Of a stretch of DNA of 64,000 nucleotides, positions 22,834-34,533 are shown in pieces. The stretch is from Russula earlei (lineage: Eukaryota; Basidiomycota; Agaricomycetes; Russulales; Russulaceae). Under the pieces are notes generated by a model that had not been told where the DNA came from, ran no database searches, and was given only the letters and a program-made list of their open reading frames with translations. Position 1 is the stretch's first letter. Each line of letters starts with the position of its first letter. The position numbers were made by a program, and so were the translations under genes. The DNA lies in the NCBI GenBank assembly GCA_025769875.1, contig JAGFNK010000027.1:62001-126000 (forward strand), written 5' to 3'.

Positions 22834-25657
22834 CTGTAGGCTACCCATTAGTCAGACAGCTTAAGTAAGCTACCCATTAGTCGGACAGTCACAAATAGTA
22901 ACATGAAACGTAATGAAAATTTTGAACCACCAATCAAACCTTACATTGCTGAGATCAAATGTCAAAAATGTGTAATTCAGGGGGGGGGGGATGCAAACAA
23001 AAAACATTGTATCTACTGATTAATCTCCATGCGACGTCTGCCTTGAATGAAAAGCCCACCAAACTGAGGGTGATGAAGGAGCTCAGGGTGCACTCCTATG
23101 TGGGACTTGACCTGGGTTGCCAGCTCATTGACAGTGCCTGTCATGTTGAGGCCAAGTGCACCAGAGAGTGCAATGAGATCGTCCTTGCACTTATATGAAG
23201 AGAGTGATTCTGCAAAGAATGAGTACATTGTCATGATTCAGCTCTGGGACTCACCACTGAACACCCTTGAATCTATTTCCTCCCGGAGTTGCACCTCACG
23301 TGCCACATTGTTGACCACCTTTTGAGCTGCCTTCTCAGCAGCTTCTCTGGCGAGCTGGGCCTTCTTTTCCTGTCCAGCAAGCCACTGTGCTTCGACCATA
23401 GGGTGGGTGACATAACGCACACTTGTCTTCACTGAACTGGCGCATCTTGCACTTCTGGTTTTCCAGCTCCTTTCTTGCATCTGATGCCACATGCTTCATG
23501 ATGGTGCAGTGGGGCATTGCTGGAGGTGCTCTCTGCCCTGGATATAGCGAGCTCCCTTTCTAGTAGTTCTACTGTCATCCGGAGTCAGGACATCTCTGAA
23601 TGAAACTCCTGCGGTATGGTGGGGATTGGTGCATGGGTGGGACCAAGGGCGATAGAGATAGACATTGCAGAGGATGAAGGAGGGTTGTGAGAGCGAGTAA
23701 AGTGACTGGGAAACAGGGAGGAGTTGGAGTCGACACAGATATCATGGGCAGGTGACGCGTTTTGTATGACAGACACATGTTCAGCGCCACTGGCACACAA
23801 GGACATGGGTGAGTTAAGCAAGAAGTGAATGCATGGGGCAGGGTTGGTGTGGATGGCAGGGGACAGAAATGAAACATGTGGTTGTTGTGAGTCTGGATCA
23901 TGGCCCTGCGGTGGCTCGTAGTCAAAGTCATCATCATCGTCCATGTCCCAGTCAAAAGGGGTTGTGTCTTCAACCTCCTCAGAGAGCAGGTCTTCCAAGG
24001 AGGCATCACTGTCAGAACAGGTGGAGGGAAGAGGGGAGGATGAAGGGACATCTGCAGGAAATGACGCTGGCACATGCTGGGTGGTGGAATACAATTTTGA
24101 AGGGGCAAAGTCGGCCTCGGTGAATATGAGGGGGTTGAATGGAAAGATGCCGGTGGAGGAGAAAGCAGAGGCAAGCAGTTTCTGGGACATTGTGCAAGCA
24201 CGCACCTTCATGTACTCGACAATGACATTGTACCATGTCATATGAACGTTTTCACAGATGCGGCAGTCACAATGGTTGGACCAGTTCCGCTGTGTCTGGG
24301 AAAAAACTTTCATGTCAAGCAGTTGGAGTTTGTGTGTGCACTTGGAGGGGAAGGTGATGACAATGACTCCATGCTCAAATGCGAGTGCCTGGAGTTCATC
24401 AGTTTTGTGAGAGCTGTGGCTGTCAACAAACAGGACGACAGGGTCACTGGAGACCTTCTGGGCCAGTGCAAAGGGGAGGAAGGTGTCACAGAACCACAAC
24501 GACCCAATCTTGTTGTCTGTCCACCCATTTGGGGATGTGGCAATTCCTCCAATTTCAGTGGACAGCTCGTCGGAATCACCGGGACAGGCCCAGTTGAAAG
24601 AACGAAGGTGGGGGGCACAGACAGCCCAGAAGGTGAGATGCACTCGACAATTGTGATGAGTTCGAGAGAGTCAGACCGCACACGATAGAAATTTGACTTC
24701 TTGAGGCTGCACATGTGGTAAAATTGTTTGTAGCATTTGCGGCCCCCACCAAGTTGGATCCCCTTCTCATCCATGTTCCAGATGTGCTGTGGTGGGAGCT
24801 CTGGATGGTCATCGTAGACCTGCTTAACCAGTTCAAAGTAACGAGTGACATTCGAAGAATTAAAATTCTGCACAGCTTGGGGTCCAGGGAACTTGGCTTT
24901 GAGAGTTGAAGGTCCATGTGCCACATCCGGAATTGATGGTGCCAGTTGATACCTGGCATGACACCAGACATATCATATACAATGGAGTTGACCTCCATCT
25001 GGTCCATGGGCTTGGCCATCAAAGCCTTGTGGTTGATCCAAGTGACCAGCGCCTCTTCCTGCCTCTCTGAGAGCAATTGTTGGCCCTCATGTGAATCCTT
25101 CCTGGAACAACACCCATTGATGCTGGTCACTCAGTGTTTGATGAGGAATCTAAGAGTGTTTAATAGAGTCAGCAAGAAAAACAAGCAGCTCCTCACCTCA
25201 TGTGCGATTGCAGCTGCTCGTCTGCTTTTGAAAAGGCCCCCCTGCCACTCTGTGATCGCTGCTTGAATGTGGTCCTCATATGCATTGTCCATCTGCTTTT
25301 GCTTCAAATCAGGAGGCATGAATTGATGTGTGTTTAAGCACCCTGCAGTGTAGCGGCGTTGTGGAAGGGACAAGGGATAAGGAACATACATGATCAGCCG
25401 ACAATGCCGATTTGAAGTGCTGACTCAAATGACTCAAACTCTAACATTGTGCATGACATCCTCTCCAAAAATCCCAGAAAGGGGAAATCATCAAACAGGG
25501 GTCTTTTGACACCCAAAAAAAACTGTGGACTCCCATTAATCAGCACTTTGACCCCCAGGTTAAAAGAAATCTCAATCTTTATTGTACATATGCCCACACA
25601 TTCTGTCTGACTAATGGGTAGCTTACTTAAGCTGTCCGACTAATGGGTAGCCTACAG
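22834..25657 (-). mobile_element. Pogo-like (Tc1/mariner superfamily) DNA transposon with 55-bp TIRs
   Basis: A 2,824-bp element bounded by TA on both sides (22832-22833 and 25658-25659). Terminal inverted repeats of about 55 bp (22834-22888 and 25603-25657) start CTGTAGGCTACCCATTAGTC. Each TIR contains the motif GCTACCCATTAGTCRGACAG twice, separated by a short spacer with TTAAGTA. The transposase lies on the minus strand. A G-run sits at about 22,981-22,990. Confidence 0.9.
23013..25319 (-). pseudogene. Pogo-like DDE transposase, frameshifted
   Basis: Start chosen at MPPDLKQKQMDNAYEDHIQA (ATG 25319), a Psq/CENP-B-type helix-turn-helix region. Then come an intron-like GTGAGG near 25,200, LSERQEEALVTWINH and MPGINWHHQF (second HTH), and HIWNMDEKGIQLGG (first catalytic Asp). 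SSDPVVLFVDSHSSHKTDEL carries the second Asp and LQLLDMKVFSQTQRNW the third acidic position, with spacing typical of DDE_1 (pogo/Tigger/Fot) enzymes. After an acidic linker, a C-terminal exon reads KDDLIALSGALGLNMTGTVN to HHPQFGGLF (SAP-like). Frames change near 24,885 and 24,600, so this copy is probably dead. Confidence 0.75.
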
Positions 25658-25760
25658 TACCGGCAACCCCAGGGCGTGCGTAAATGCATTTCACCCCTCA
25701 CATCCGGTCCCCGCACCGGCTACAGCGAGTCAGATAGGGCTGAATTTATTTTCTCCTGCT

Positions 25761-25803
25761 ACAAGTTGTAATTTCATGCCTTAGGCATGAAATTAAAACT
25801 TGT
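25761..25803. repeat. 43-nt near-perfect palindrome
   Basis: Arms ACAAGTT-x-TAATTTCATGCC and GGCATGAAATTA-x-AACTTGT pair with one mismatched pair and essentially no loop. It lies near the 3' end of the retroposon, before AATAAA and the A tail. Confidence 0.85.
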
Positions 25804-27174
25804 CTCCCGCTATCTCACACTTATTAAGGTAGCCTGTACCCGTAACTACCTAATAAAGCGCTATCCAAAAAAAAGAAAAAACAACCCAGGTTTCCGCTCT
25901 TCGAACAACGGCGGCTCGCTGGCGTGCCGCCGCCATCCGATGCTGGGTGTCCTCCGGGCGCCTTGGCCATCCCCGGAGACATTCAGGGAATCGGGTCTAC
26001 CGAGCTCGTTCCAGAGACCGACGCCGCGGAATTGCTCACGACGCTTGTGCGAAGGACAGAGGATATCATATTGGCGCGAATCCCCACATGGGCTGTGCAA
26101 GGCGTCACGACGTGTATCCTCCCGAAGCATGTCGTGCCGAGCTGGCGGCCAATCGAGTACAGTCCCGTTGACAAGGCTGAGACCGACTGCCTTCGCGTCG
26201 CAGACATACAAGGAAAGGGCAAAGGCTGCCTGGCCGCGCGGTCGGTGCCCCGTGGCGAACCTGTGGGGAGAGAACGTGCACTGCTTCTGATGCCACGTAC
26301 TTGTGTGTCCCCTCAACACTTCATAACCGCCGCAACAAATACGATGCCGCTAAACCAACGGAGAGCTTTTTTTGGGCTGTGCAACTGCCGGTCAGCGGAT
26401 ACGAGCGACGCACTAGGCATCATATCAACCAACTCGTTCCTCATTCCTGGAATGCCAGGTCACAACGTTCTTTATTCTGCCGTTTTCGAGACCTTCTCTC
26501 GTATAAATCACAGGTGTGTATACCCCGTCTTTCTGCGATATCAAAATGATAACGAGCGAGGTGTCACCAGCTGCGGCCCAAATGCGATGTTCAGGTGGGA
26601 CCATGCTACGTTCGCCGGAGAAATTCGAGCGTTGCGTCCCATCTCTGCAGGAGAAGAGGTAACGGTCTCCTATTTCCACGACATCATGGGGCCAGCTGCT
26701 GTCGCGCTCGAGCGTCAAAGGTTCCTCCTCGAGTGCTACAACTTCGAATGCGCGTGTTCAGTCTGTGGGCGGCCTTCGAAAACTCGCAGTCATAGCGATA
26801 ATGATCGGTCATTCATCTTCAAGTCTGTGACTGATATTGGCATTTATTATCGGGAAATGGCGGACGACTTGATGGGGAACGAGGAAGGTGACCATGCACG
26901 TTTAATAAACTACCTCCAACGCGTCAAAAAGGTTCTTGACCGGGAAATGATTTTCCACCCCATTTATCGGGTCTATCTCGCACGAGCACTCGTGATAGCT
27001 CATTGTGCACAAGGCGAAGCGAAGGCTGCAAGCAAATGGGCCCAACGAGCTGCTCAGCATACGCGCGCGGTCGCAGGCTCCGACGGCGGATGGGATGCAA
27101 TCGCCAAGGAGCCGGAGAAATGTGAATGGTGGGGAGCGTGGAATCCGGCGAGACTCGGGCGTAACGGGGATTGA

Positions 27175-29700
27175 GCTCGAGTTTGCTTGGGATGCGTCTG
27201 TTGTATAAAAACAATTGACATGAAAAAGGTTTATTCCCAGCTGGATCTTAATTGAATGGGTCGCTCACCTGTCTGTCCAGATGAAAAAGGAAGGGAGGTT
27301 CGGACCCGCAAAATCTGAGCCCTGTCCGACCCTGCGACCATCCCTAAACTTTCTCAGAGAATTACATACCCAGGTAGCTTAGCAGATGGAGGGCAAGTCT
27401 TCAGTTTGGCGATGATCCGTTCGTCGGATGTTGGAGCGGTGATGCTACGAAGGTAGGTCATCAATGGAAGGCGGAAAGTGGGGGTCTAAGCGGGAAAATC
27501 GTTGATAGGGTGATTGGTGTCGTCATTGACGAGGCCGTTCTATGGGCTCTCCGTATCCCACACATGGGTACAATAAATGCCGCAGCGAATGAATGGAGAA
27601 GTGAATCAAAGGCTTTTATTCGCCAGATGTTCGCGTTGATGAGTTAGATGAGTTTGAGGCCACGAGAGGGGGAAGGTGAACGATGCGGGGATGTGAATGT
27701 TGAGAGAAGTGGTGGGGGCTGATCAAGGTGCAGCCGAATGTGGGAGGACAGTATCGCGACTGGGGGTGTGGCGGTGAAATCCAACGAGCATCGTGGTCGG
27801 CTACAGCTGTTGAAAAGGGGGGAAACACCGTCAAATTACTTGTCGGATGATAGGGCGTTGTATGACCTTGACAGTAACCGGGAGAGAAGGGAAACGGACG
27901 GTAAAGTTGAATGTCGAAAAAAATCCAAGGGCATTTGGAGCGGGTGTTGAAACGTTGAATCAACGGGGATCAGAGCAGGCGAAGCGGGTATCGCTTCCCC
28001 TCATCCAACTCCCAAGCTCGACCTGAGCCACATCTGCCACAGAACGAAGTTGGCCATCCAGCACCCAAGCCACTTATCACGGCCATCTCTTTGTTGCCCT
28101 TGTCTTTTCGACACTCTCCCGACTTACAAAGCACGTTTTCCGGAATTTTCACCGTTCGACTTGTCAGCTTTTGGGCGCAACCGTTCGTATTTCGTCGACA
28201 GAATCATGTCAAAGCATCGTTCGCACCTATCGTTGAGCATGGACCACGCCGTTTTTCGCATCTCGCCCAAGCATGGACGTCTTGCTTCTTTCTTTGCCCA
28301 AGTGATGGGTGGTGACACCAGCTCAGTGGATTGATGTATGTGGTGGAGTAGCCCTTCCACGACGAAGGGGGCACAGATCCCCGGGTAGCCAGTCGTCGAA
28401 TCCAGGTGGGGTTCCAACCAGTTTGCTGTTTCTTCTTGCTGCAAGTCTGTATGCATCGGACACCACGCTCACTCGTTTGCTGGTATAGTTTCTGGTTATT
28501 GCCTATGCCTCCTAACTTGCGACATTCCCACTTTGTTTCTGGATACTGGTTGACTTTGAAGCACGATTATATGTGCTAGTATTTGATGCAGCTACTTGTG
28601 AACTTCATGCTTTGGTCACACTGCGTCAGGAATCGGAACATTCAGAAACTGATCTTGGTTACTCGATGAGACGAGGATGGATGACTCGCCTTGTGTGACC
28701 CCCTTCGGGTAATGTCACTGTCACACATACCGTCACATTGTCACATCCTTGACCCGTCGCACGCAGTTGGGGGATCAGTCAGATCCCTGGTCTTTATCCC
28801 AGAGGGTGGAAGTTGGAATAAAAGATTTTGAATGACATGACTTCTAGCCTGTGCACTTTAATGGCTGTCTTTGCCCTGTGCTCGTGAACAGCAGCCTAGG
28901 CGGTGACCCTAGAGGAGCTAGACGACGTATACGTCGTTTCAGGCCATCCCGCATCTCTTGCGCTGTATCTGTAATTCCGTGGAAAGCTGAACGTTGATTA
29001 TGTCGGCAGCGTTGTTGTGACCACTCACCTAACCCGACAACGCATCTGGCCTCGGAAGCAAATCTCCCTCGTCCTCGATCGATCAGCGCATCACATCACT
29101 CCTCTTCTTTCTCCATACCCGAACCAGCGAACCCCACCTTGGCGACAGTTCACGGATTTGGCTTCTTGAGTCAATCCCAGACGTACATTTTGGTCAACCT
29201 CACTTGAGTCCCTATCTCCGTTCATCAGCAATCGTCAGTCAGGAGCTTCGTTATCGCTAATCAGCTTTAGGAATTCGCACCAAGACTTCAAGTCAGCTTT
29301 GTTGCGGCGGCACTCCCGGTGACAAATGGTCAACGAAGCTTTCCTGAATAGGAATACGTGGAGCGGGACCGCATTAGTACGCGTGTGAGCGAGTCCAGAG
29401 TTTGCCTGCCTTGTTAGGGCCAGGAAGCGGCCAATCCGCACACGCGGTACCCCTACTCGTATGTATTATGCCACAACACGGCGACCTTTTTTCAACACTC
29501 ATTTGCGTGAGCACGCCGCCTTCTCTCAGTGCTCATTTGACCCTCTCTTTCTTCCTTTCCCGCCCTCCCTCCTTCCTTCAGTTCTTCCACCATCACTCCA
29601 ATCCTTTACTCACCACATCCTAGCTCCCTCCCTACATGTACGAAAATACCGCCGCCCCCTTGTCCATGTCTACCCGCCCTTCCCCTCCTTCGCTTGGGTG
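27175..29700. other. Mostly non-coding interval with one weak exon-like stretch
   Basis: No homology-supported gene was found. A minus-strand stretch at about 27,374-27,488 has an acceptor-like CCGCTTAG, an open frame FRLPLMTYLRSITAPTSDER to AKLPG, and a donor GTATGT. It could be an exon of an unrecognised gene. Multiple GTCAC words occur around 28,690-28,745, and a perfect 16-nt palindrome ACGACGTATACGTCGT at 28922-28937. CT-rich DNA from about 29,540 probably belongs to the next gene's leader. Confidence 0.4.
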
Positions 29701-30206
29701 ATGTCCGCTCAGGCGAATCCCCCTTCGCCTGCGTACGCCTTTGGCTACGTCCAAAGCGTCCTCGTTCACACTGCGAGACACGCGCACCACACCGTGTCTT
29801 GTAGACGTCATGGGCTCCACCCACGCTCCACATGGTCACGGACATCGTCCCCGGCGAGGACGAGGGTGATTGCAGCGCACGACGAGGGACTCATGGTGAG
29901 CCGATCGGCCTCGGTTGGACCTCTGGCCGGCCCAACTAAGTGGAGTCTTTTCAGAAAACGGTGGACTATCGTTACCACGATCCACCATCGCGGCCGTACG
30001 TGCCTTGGCATGAGGGTTACTCGTTGAGGCGGCAAGGTGCGCAGCAGCGGCAGGGGCAGCTGTTGCCCCCCCATCAACAGCAACAACGGCAACATGCACC
30101 ACATGCGCTGCCTCCATCTTTTGCCATCGCGGCACCAGCATTTGCCCAGACGCTATCTACAGTCGCCACGACGGTTTCGGGATGCGGATTTGCCAGGCAG
30201 CCCTGA
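29701..30206 (+). CDS. Hypothetical protein (weak gene model)
   Basis: Not recognised. A pyrimidine-rich stretch (29,540-29,640), like a basidiomycete leader, precedes ATG 29701. The first exon starts MSAQANPPSPAYAFGYVQSV and can splice from CTCATG/GTGAGC (about 29,895) to TTTTCAG (about 29,955), giving KTVDYRYHDPPSRPYVPWHE and a Gln/Pro-rich tail ending at 30206. An alternative 3' frame down to 30417 has a hydrophobic segment (RAVPTLAFFLLYGACRL) and could be the real end. There are no known domains. The remaining bases to 30739 show nothing. Confidence 0.3.
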
Positions 30207-30739
30207 AGACGCACGGCCAAACAGGACGGCAACTGTTGATGTCGTGAAAATCAAGCGTCTTGTCGTACGTGCGGTACCAACCCTTGCCTTTTTTCTTCTG
30301 TATGGTGCCTGTCGTTTGACGATGATGGCTACGCAGATTGTGTTGAGTGCGCTACGTCGGGCATGTGGATTCTCCAAGGCCGCCCATAAAACAGTCGAGT
30401 CGAAAGCAGGACAATAACTGCTGACATAATCCGTGGTCGATCCTCTCATAACTGTGGTGTATACTGTGGTGTAACACGACATTAACACCCCAGATAGGTG
30501 ACTCCGTGGTCCAATCACGTTTTAATTTCTTGGGTTTTAATTATATACACTTCCATATGCATATCTTGTTCTCGTACCCGTCCTTACTCAATCCCGTCTC
30601 GCACATCGCGCCCACGGTCCCGAAACAATTGTCTGGTATAGCCACATATTTTTGCCGAAATCGAAACAATAACGTTTCCCAAAGCCCAAAACAGACGAGG
30701 AGAAAACAACACAAAACGTCGTTAGCAAGGCGACTATCA

Positions 30740-33700
30740 TCACGTGACGGTCGCGATTGCCTTCTTTGGCACCTCGCTCTCTGCGATGGCGAGTAAGAAG
30801 CGCTCAACGACGGCCTTTCCATGTCGCAGATTCGATAGTGCGATGTGCTCATTTGGCAGATGCGCTTGACCCTAATGCATGGGACGTAGCCACATGATCC
30901 ATCAATGAGCGAGAGACGAACTGATGTCCCCGGGCGGCGAGCCCACGGACGGGGTTTGGGGCTGGCAACACGTACCGAGCTTTGGCCCATCGGGAGGTGC
31001 AGCGCGGGGCAGCTAAAAGCCTTCTCGAGGAAGGGAACACAAGGTATAGACTATGCGGGAGAGGAAAGTGAGGGCGTAGAGTAAGGAAGGAATTGACGTA
31101 CGCCGCCTTCGCGCACGCGCATCGGTTCGGCACCCCACTCGTTGGAAATGGCGCGCTCGAGCTCGAGGAACCATGGGTGCGTCAGATCTCCGAGCCACCA
31201 ATCGGCCGTGTGGTCCACAGTCACCTAGACCGCATGTCAAGATCGCAAGATGCCAGGGGGCAAGGCATGATCGTCTTAGTATGCAGCAACAACCTCGCGG
31301 CAACGGGTAATTATTACGGTACCTTGATGGTGTTGGACGAGTTGAGCGCATCGAAGGTCGCGCGCAGGTGCTGCATGAGCGCCGCACAGATGTCGTCGAG
31401 CTCTTGGTCAGGCACGATGCGCAGTGAAACCTGCGCAGTGACGGATGCCGGTATGACGGTGGGATTATGTGGGCCCGATCCGCGTATGGTGTGAATAGTC
31501 AGTGACGGTTCACACCAACGCGACTTGATCGAGGCTGCTGATTGCTGAGTGACGTTTTCCAGAAGGTGGAAGAGTTCAGCTTCTTTGTCGTCAAGTGGTC
31601 GCACTTTATCGTCTGGGATGCAAGGTGGATGATCAATGCAAGCCAGTGCGACACGGCCTTTTTATACACACAGAAACCCGGGATGAGTGCTTTGCGGTTG
31701 TGGTCTGTGAGTCCTGCGAGAACCCGGATCCTGGAAAAGATATATTGGTCATCGGTACCTGGAAGGCGAAGAACGCTTACATGTCTTGCATGGGCTCGTC
31801 CCACGCTCCACCGTCGATACCAGAATGACTGTCTTTGCCGCCGCGCGATGAGATCTGAAAGTTGAATATGATAGTTGGTAAGGGAAGAGGCTATATGGGT
31901 AGTAGAATATAGCACTGGCCTCAATGTTGCAATGCACCACTCCGCGTAGGCCGTACGTGATCGATGGGACATCGGACGCAATCCAGCTTGAGTTACTGCA
32001 CGGCAGGCGGACCATTATCACCGTGATCTCCTTCGCCGGAAACAGACCGGAACAAAATCTAACGAGAAGCATGCTCTCACCTGACTAGTATCGCATCCAC
32101 TTCTCCGATGAGATCCTATTAGGTTGCCGTCATCACTAAGCTGGGCATGGATAAGCCAGGTTGGCGTCACGCACTTTGTGCCTCAGCACGGCATCTACGA
32201 ACCCGCCACTGCCTGTTTCTTCCTCTCCTTCCACGAGAAACAGCAGATCCACGCAGAGCTTGCGAGCTCGCAACATATCCGCAGCCGCACAAGCGAATGC
32301 GAGCACCGGGCCTTTGTCGTCAGCGACACCGCGCGCATACAGATAACCATTACGCGCGGTCAGCTCGAACGGGTCGCTATCCCATCCTTCGGAGGGAGCA
32401 GAAATCACGTCATAGTGCCTGTACGTGTGTTGGACATCAATATTGCGACTACGATTCAGATGAGTCGAGCTGCGCTACCCATAGAAAAGAATGCGCGGTT
32501 TCCGAGCGCATGGTTGCGCGCCCTGGAAACACGCAAAGACAATCGGATTGTGTACCGCTGCCTCGTCCGTGTAAAGCTGTTAGATATGTTGTTGGTGGAA
32601 TAGATAACTGAGAGAAGAGGGACCATACATACAGTTTTAGATGATGCGCCCAGTTGGGCGAAGCACTTGGTGAGCCAGATAGCCGCCTGCCGACAATCCT
32701 CACGATGATCGACAGAACTGGAGACACTGGGAATAGAGACGAATTTCGACAGTGCATAGATGAGAACGTCTGAAAATTTTCCTTATCAGAATGCAATAGA
32801 GGAAATAAAGCAGCACGACGTACCGTTATAGGCATTGTGACCTTTCTCGTCAAGTATCTCGTGAGGCGCATCATCAGAGGTGTGGGCATTCGCAGGAGGA
32901 TGGACTTTCCAGACCTATATATAAAATTGTAAGAAAGGTAATGACAAGGCATGTCGAAAGATTACGTTGATAGCGCCGTCATTACCGCCTGTGAGAAGCT
33001 CAAATTCGAAAGGATCGGCTCCGCGTGCAACGACGATAGATGAAAGGACAATTCCGGAATGCTGCCTTCCACGAAGCAGTACAATCGAGAGTGTCCGAGT
33101 ACCTCTGCAACAAAGTCAACACGTAGTTGGCAATGGGAACGGAATGGATCACTTTGACTTGGCCATCGGCGGAGCACACGTAGAGGTCTGTATCCAGGAT
33201 GGAGAGCGACAGAACGGCGACGTTCTACACACGCAGATGAGGAAAGCGATCAAATGACGAGGCGGAAAAGGACCCACCTCATGAACGATGATCGTTCGAA
33301 TGAATGTATTGGTCTGCATGTCCCACACACGGACGTATCCATCCTGGCAACCTGCATAAAGGATATCCTCACGCGTGACGAGAGAAAGAACGGCGCCATG
33401 AGAGCACTCGATGGTGCTGATGAGCTCCAGCCGGTTCGTTGAGCACTTCCAGACCTAAATTCGCGATGCCGTTTGCATGTTCAAGATACTAGGAACGAAT
33501 TCAATTCACGCACCTTGACGGTCTCATCCCCACTCCCTGTAACAAGAAAGATGCCCTTGTGGGTTGCGCCGGTCGCGCCTTGGCGGGTGGAGGGTATAAG
33601 TGCCATACAGTATACATAACCGTAGTGGGCTGAGTCGATGACATTCTGTGCCGGGATATTGAGCTCGGTGCAGGGACTCAAAAATGGTGTGACGATGTGG

Positions 33701-34533
33701 CCATCCACGCCGAGAACGGGGTCGTTGACGCCATTGGTAGTTTCGAGATCAGGTAACCGTCGCTGAGAGCGAGGATAGCTGTTAAAGAATTTGTGGGCGG
33801 GTCTCGGGGTCGACGCGCCAGACGATGGTATCGGACCTCCGTCAAGGAAGCCAGTGAAGTTGTACCACTGTACGGAAGCGGTTTGGCATCCGAGGTAGAT
33901 TGTAGAGAGAGTTGGTGACCACGCGAGGGAGAAGAGGTCTCCCGACTCGGTGTCGAGGAAAGGGTTAATCAGATAGAGCGGGATCAGCTCTTTTGTACAC
34001 CAGACCTGTTTCTCGAGAGTGAGAGGCCGCGGCCCAGGCAGGCAGTGAATGTGGAACTGACCCGAACGGTGCTGTCGCCTGGCGCGAGGAGACGCTCGCT
34101 CGGTGATCTCCGGATATGACGGAAATCATACGGAAAAACGCACCCGAAGCGCTAAACAACCAACGCCGCTCTTGGGCATATTCGAGGGCAAGCACGCTAC
34201 CGGTGTGACCTGTGAGCTGTGTCTGAAGAGTATAAGTGCGACTATCCCAGACCTAGACGTCTATCGGGTCAGCGCGGCGGGGCGGGACGGGAGAATTGGG
34301 GGATCGGGGAAAGGAAAGGAATACCGCACAGAGACGATATTGTCCTGGCTGCCACTGTATATATGGTTGTCGCCCGTGGCGACACTGAGAATGGAATTCT
34401 GTTCCTGGCTGAGGGTGTGCACCAAAGAAGGGGTTGCTGAGTGAAGATTGCGACTAAGGGATGCTTTGTTGGATGAGTGAGGGCAAGAGCGCAAGGAAAC
34501 GGACGGGAGAGTGAGCCAAGGGAGAGACTGCAT
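30740..34533 (-). CDS. DUG2: DUG2-like glutathione-degrading complex subunit (WD40 + M20 peptidase)
   Basis: In yeast, Dug2 joins Dug3 to open glutathione at its gamma-glutamyl bond in the cytosol. The minus strand starts MQSLPWLTLPSVSLRSCPHS (34533) and gives an N-terminal WD40 propeller: SILSVATGDNHIYSGSQDN, VWDSRTYTLQTQLTGHTGSV, SASGDSTVRV, NVIDSAHYGYVYCMALIPST, LVTGSGDETVKV, LYAGCQDGYVRVWDMQTNTF. A C-terminal M20 metallopeptidase follows: YALSKFVSIPSVSS, REDCRQAAIWL, HYDVISAPSEGW (metal His), YARGVADDKGP (metal Asp), VEGEEETGSGGF (Glu pair), RGSGPHNPTVIPASV, and HLPNEHIALSNL (last His). It ends at TGA 30740-30742. About ten short introns are inferred. The fused WD40-M20 layout is diagnostic of DUG2 against plain M20 dipeptidase DUG1. 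It is divergent from the RPAP3-like gene. Confidence 0.88.

Larger units (their letters stand above)
21870..25880 (+). mobile_element. Retroposon with poly-A tail and 13-bp target duplication (interrupted by pogo)
   Basis: Flanked by ACAACCCAGGTTT at 21857-21869 and 25881-25893. Its 3' end has AATAAA followed by an A-rich tail (A8 G A6, about 25,866-25,880). Variable-length target duplications next to a poly-A tail are the mark of target-primed reverse transcription (LINE, SINE or processed RNA). Without the pogo insertion (22834-25657 plus one TA) it is about 1,185 bp. No RT or endonuclease is visible, so it is either a 5'-truncated LINE or a non-autonomous element. A 43-nt palindrome lies about 80 nt before the tail. 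Confidence 0.75.
21789..27174 (+). pseudogene. SET-domain protein gene, split by nested transposons
   Basis: SMYD-like SET protein (predicted lysine methyltransferase). The first piece, 21789-21869, reads MTLASTNQRDGSSKPAQRFL to QPRF. The same frame resumes at 25881-25893 with the duplicated 13 bases and continues PLFEQRRLAGVPPPSDAG. After that come the SET signatures: GKGKGCLAA (cofactor site), NHSCGPNA (formed by removing a 57-nt intron, 26514-26570), GEEVTVSY and the post-SET cysteines CACSVCGR. The C-terminus is helical and ends at TGA 27172-27174. The 4.0-kb insertion brings in-frame stops (first one 15 nt into the insert), so the full protein cannot be made from this allele. A truncated protein from an internal start (in-frame ATGs occur before the intron) would lack part of the SET N-terminus. 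Confidence 0.8.

Noticed and set aside
22959..22992. G-run as possible G-quadruplex regulator
   Set aside because: A single homopolymer near the end of a dead transposon, without the four-tract pattern.
25924..27174. Uninterrupted 416-codon frame taken as the whole SET protein
   Set aside because: Its apparent start is GTG, and it reads through a 57-nt intron (26514-26570) that splits the invariant NHSCGPNA motif. The real start lies at 21789, before the insertion.
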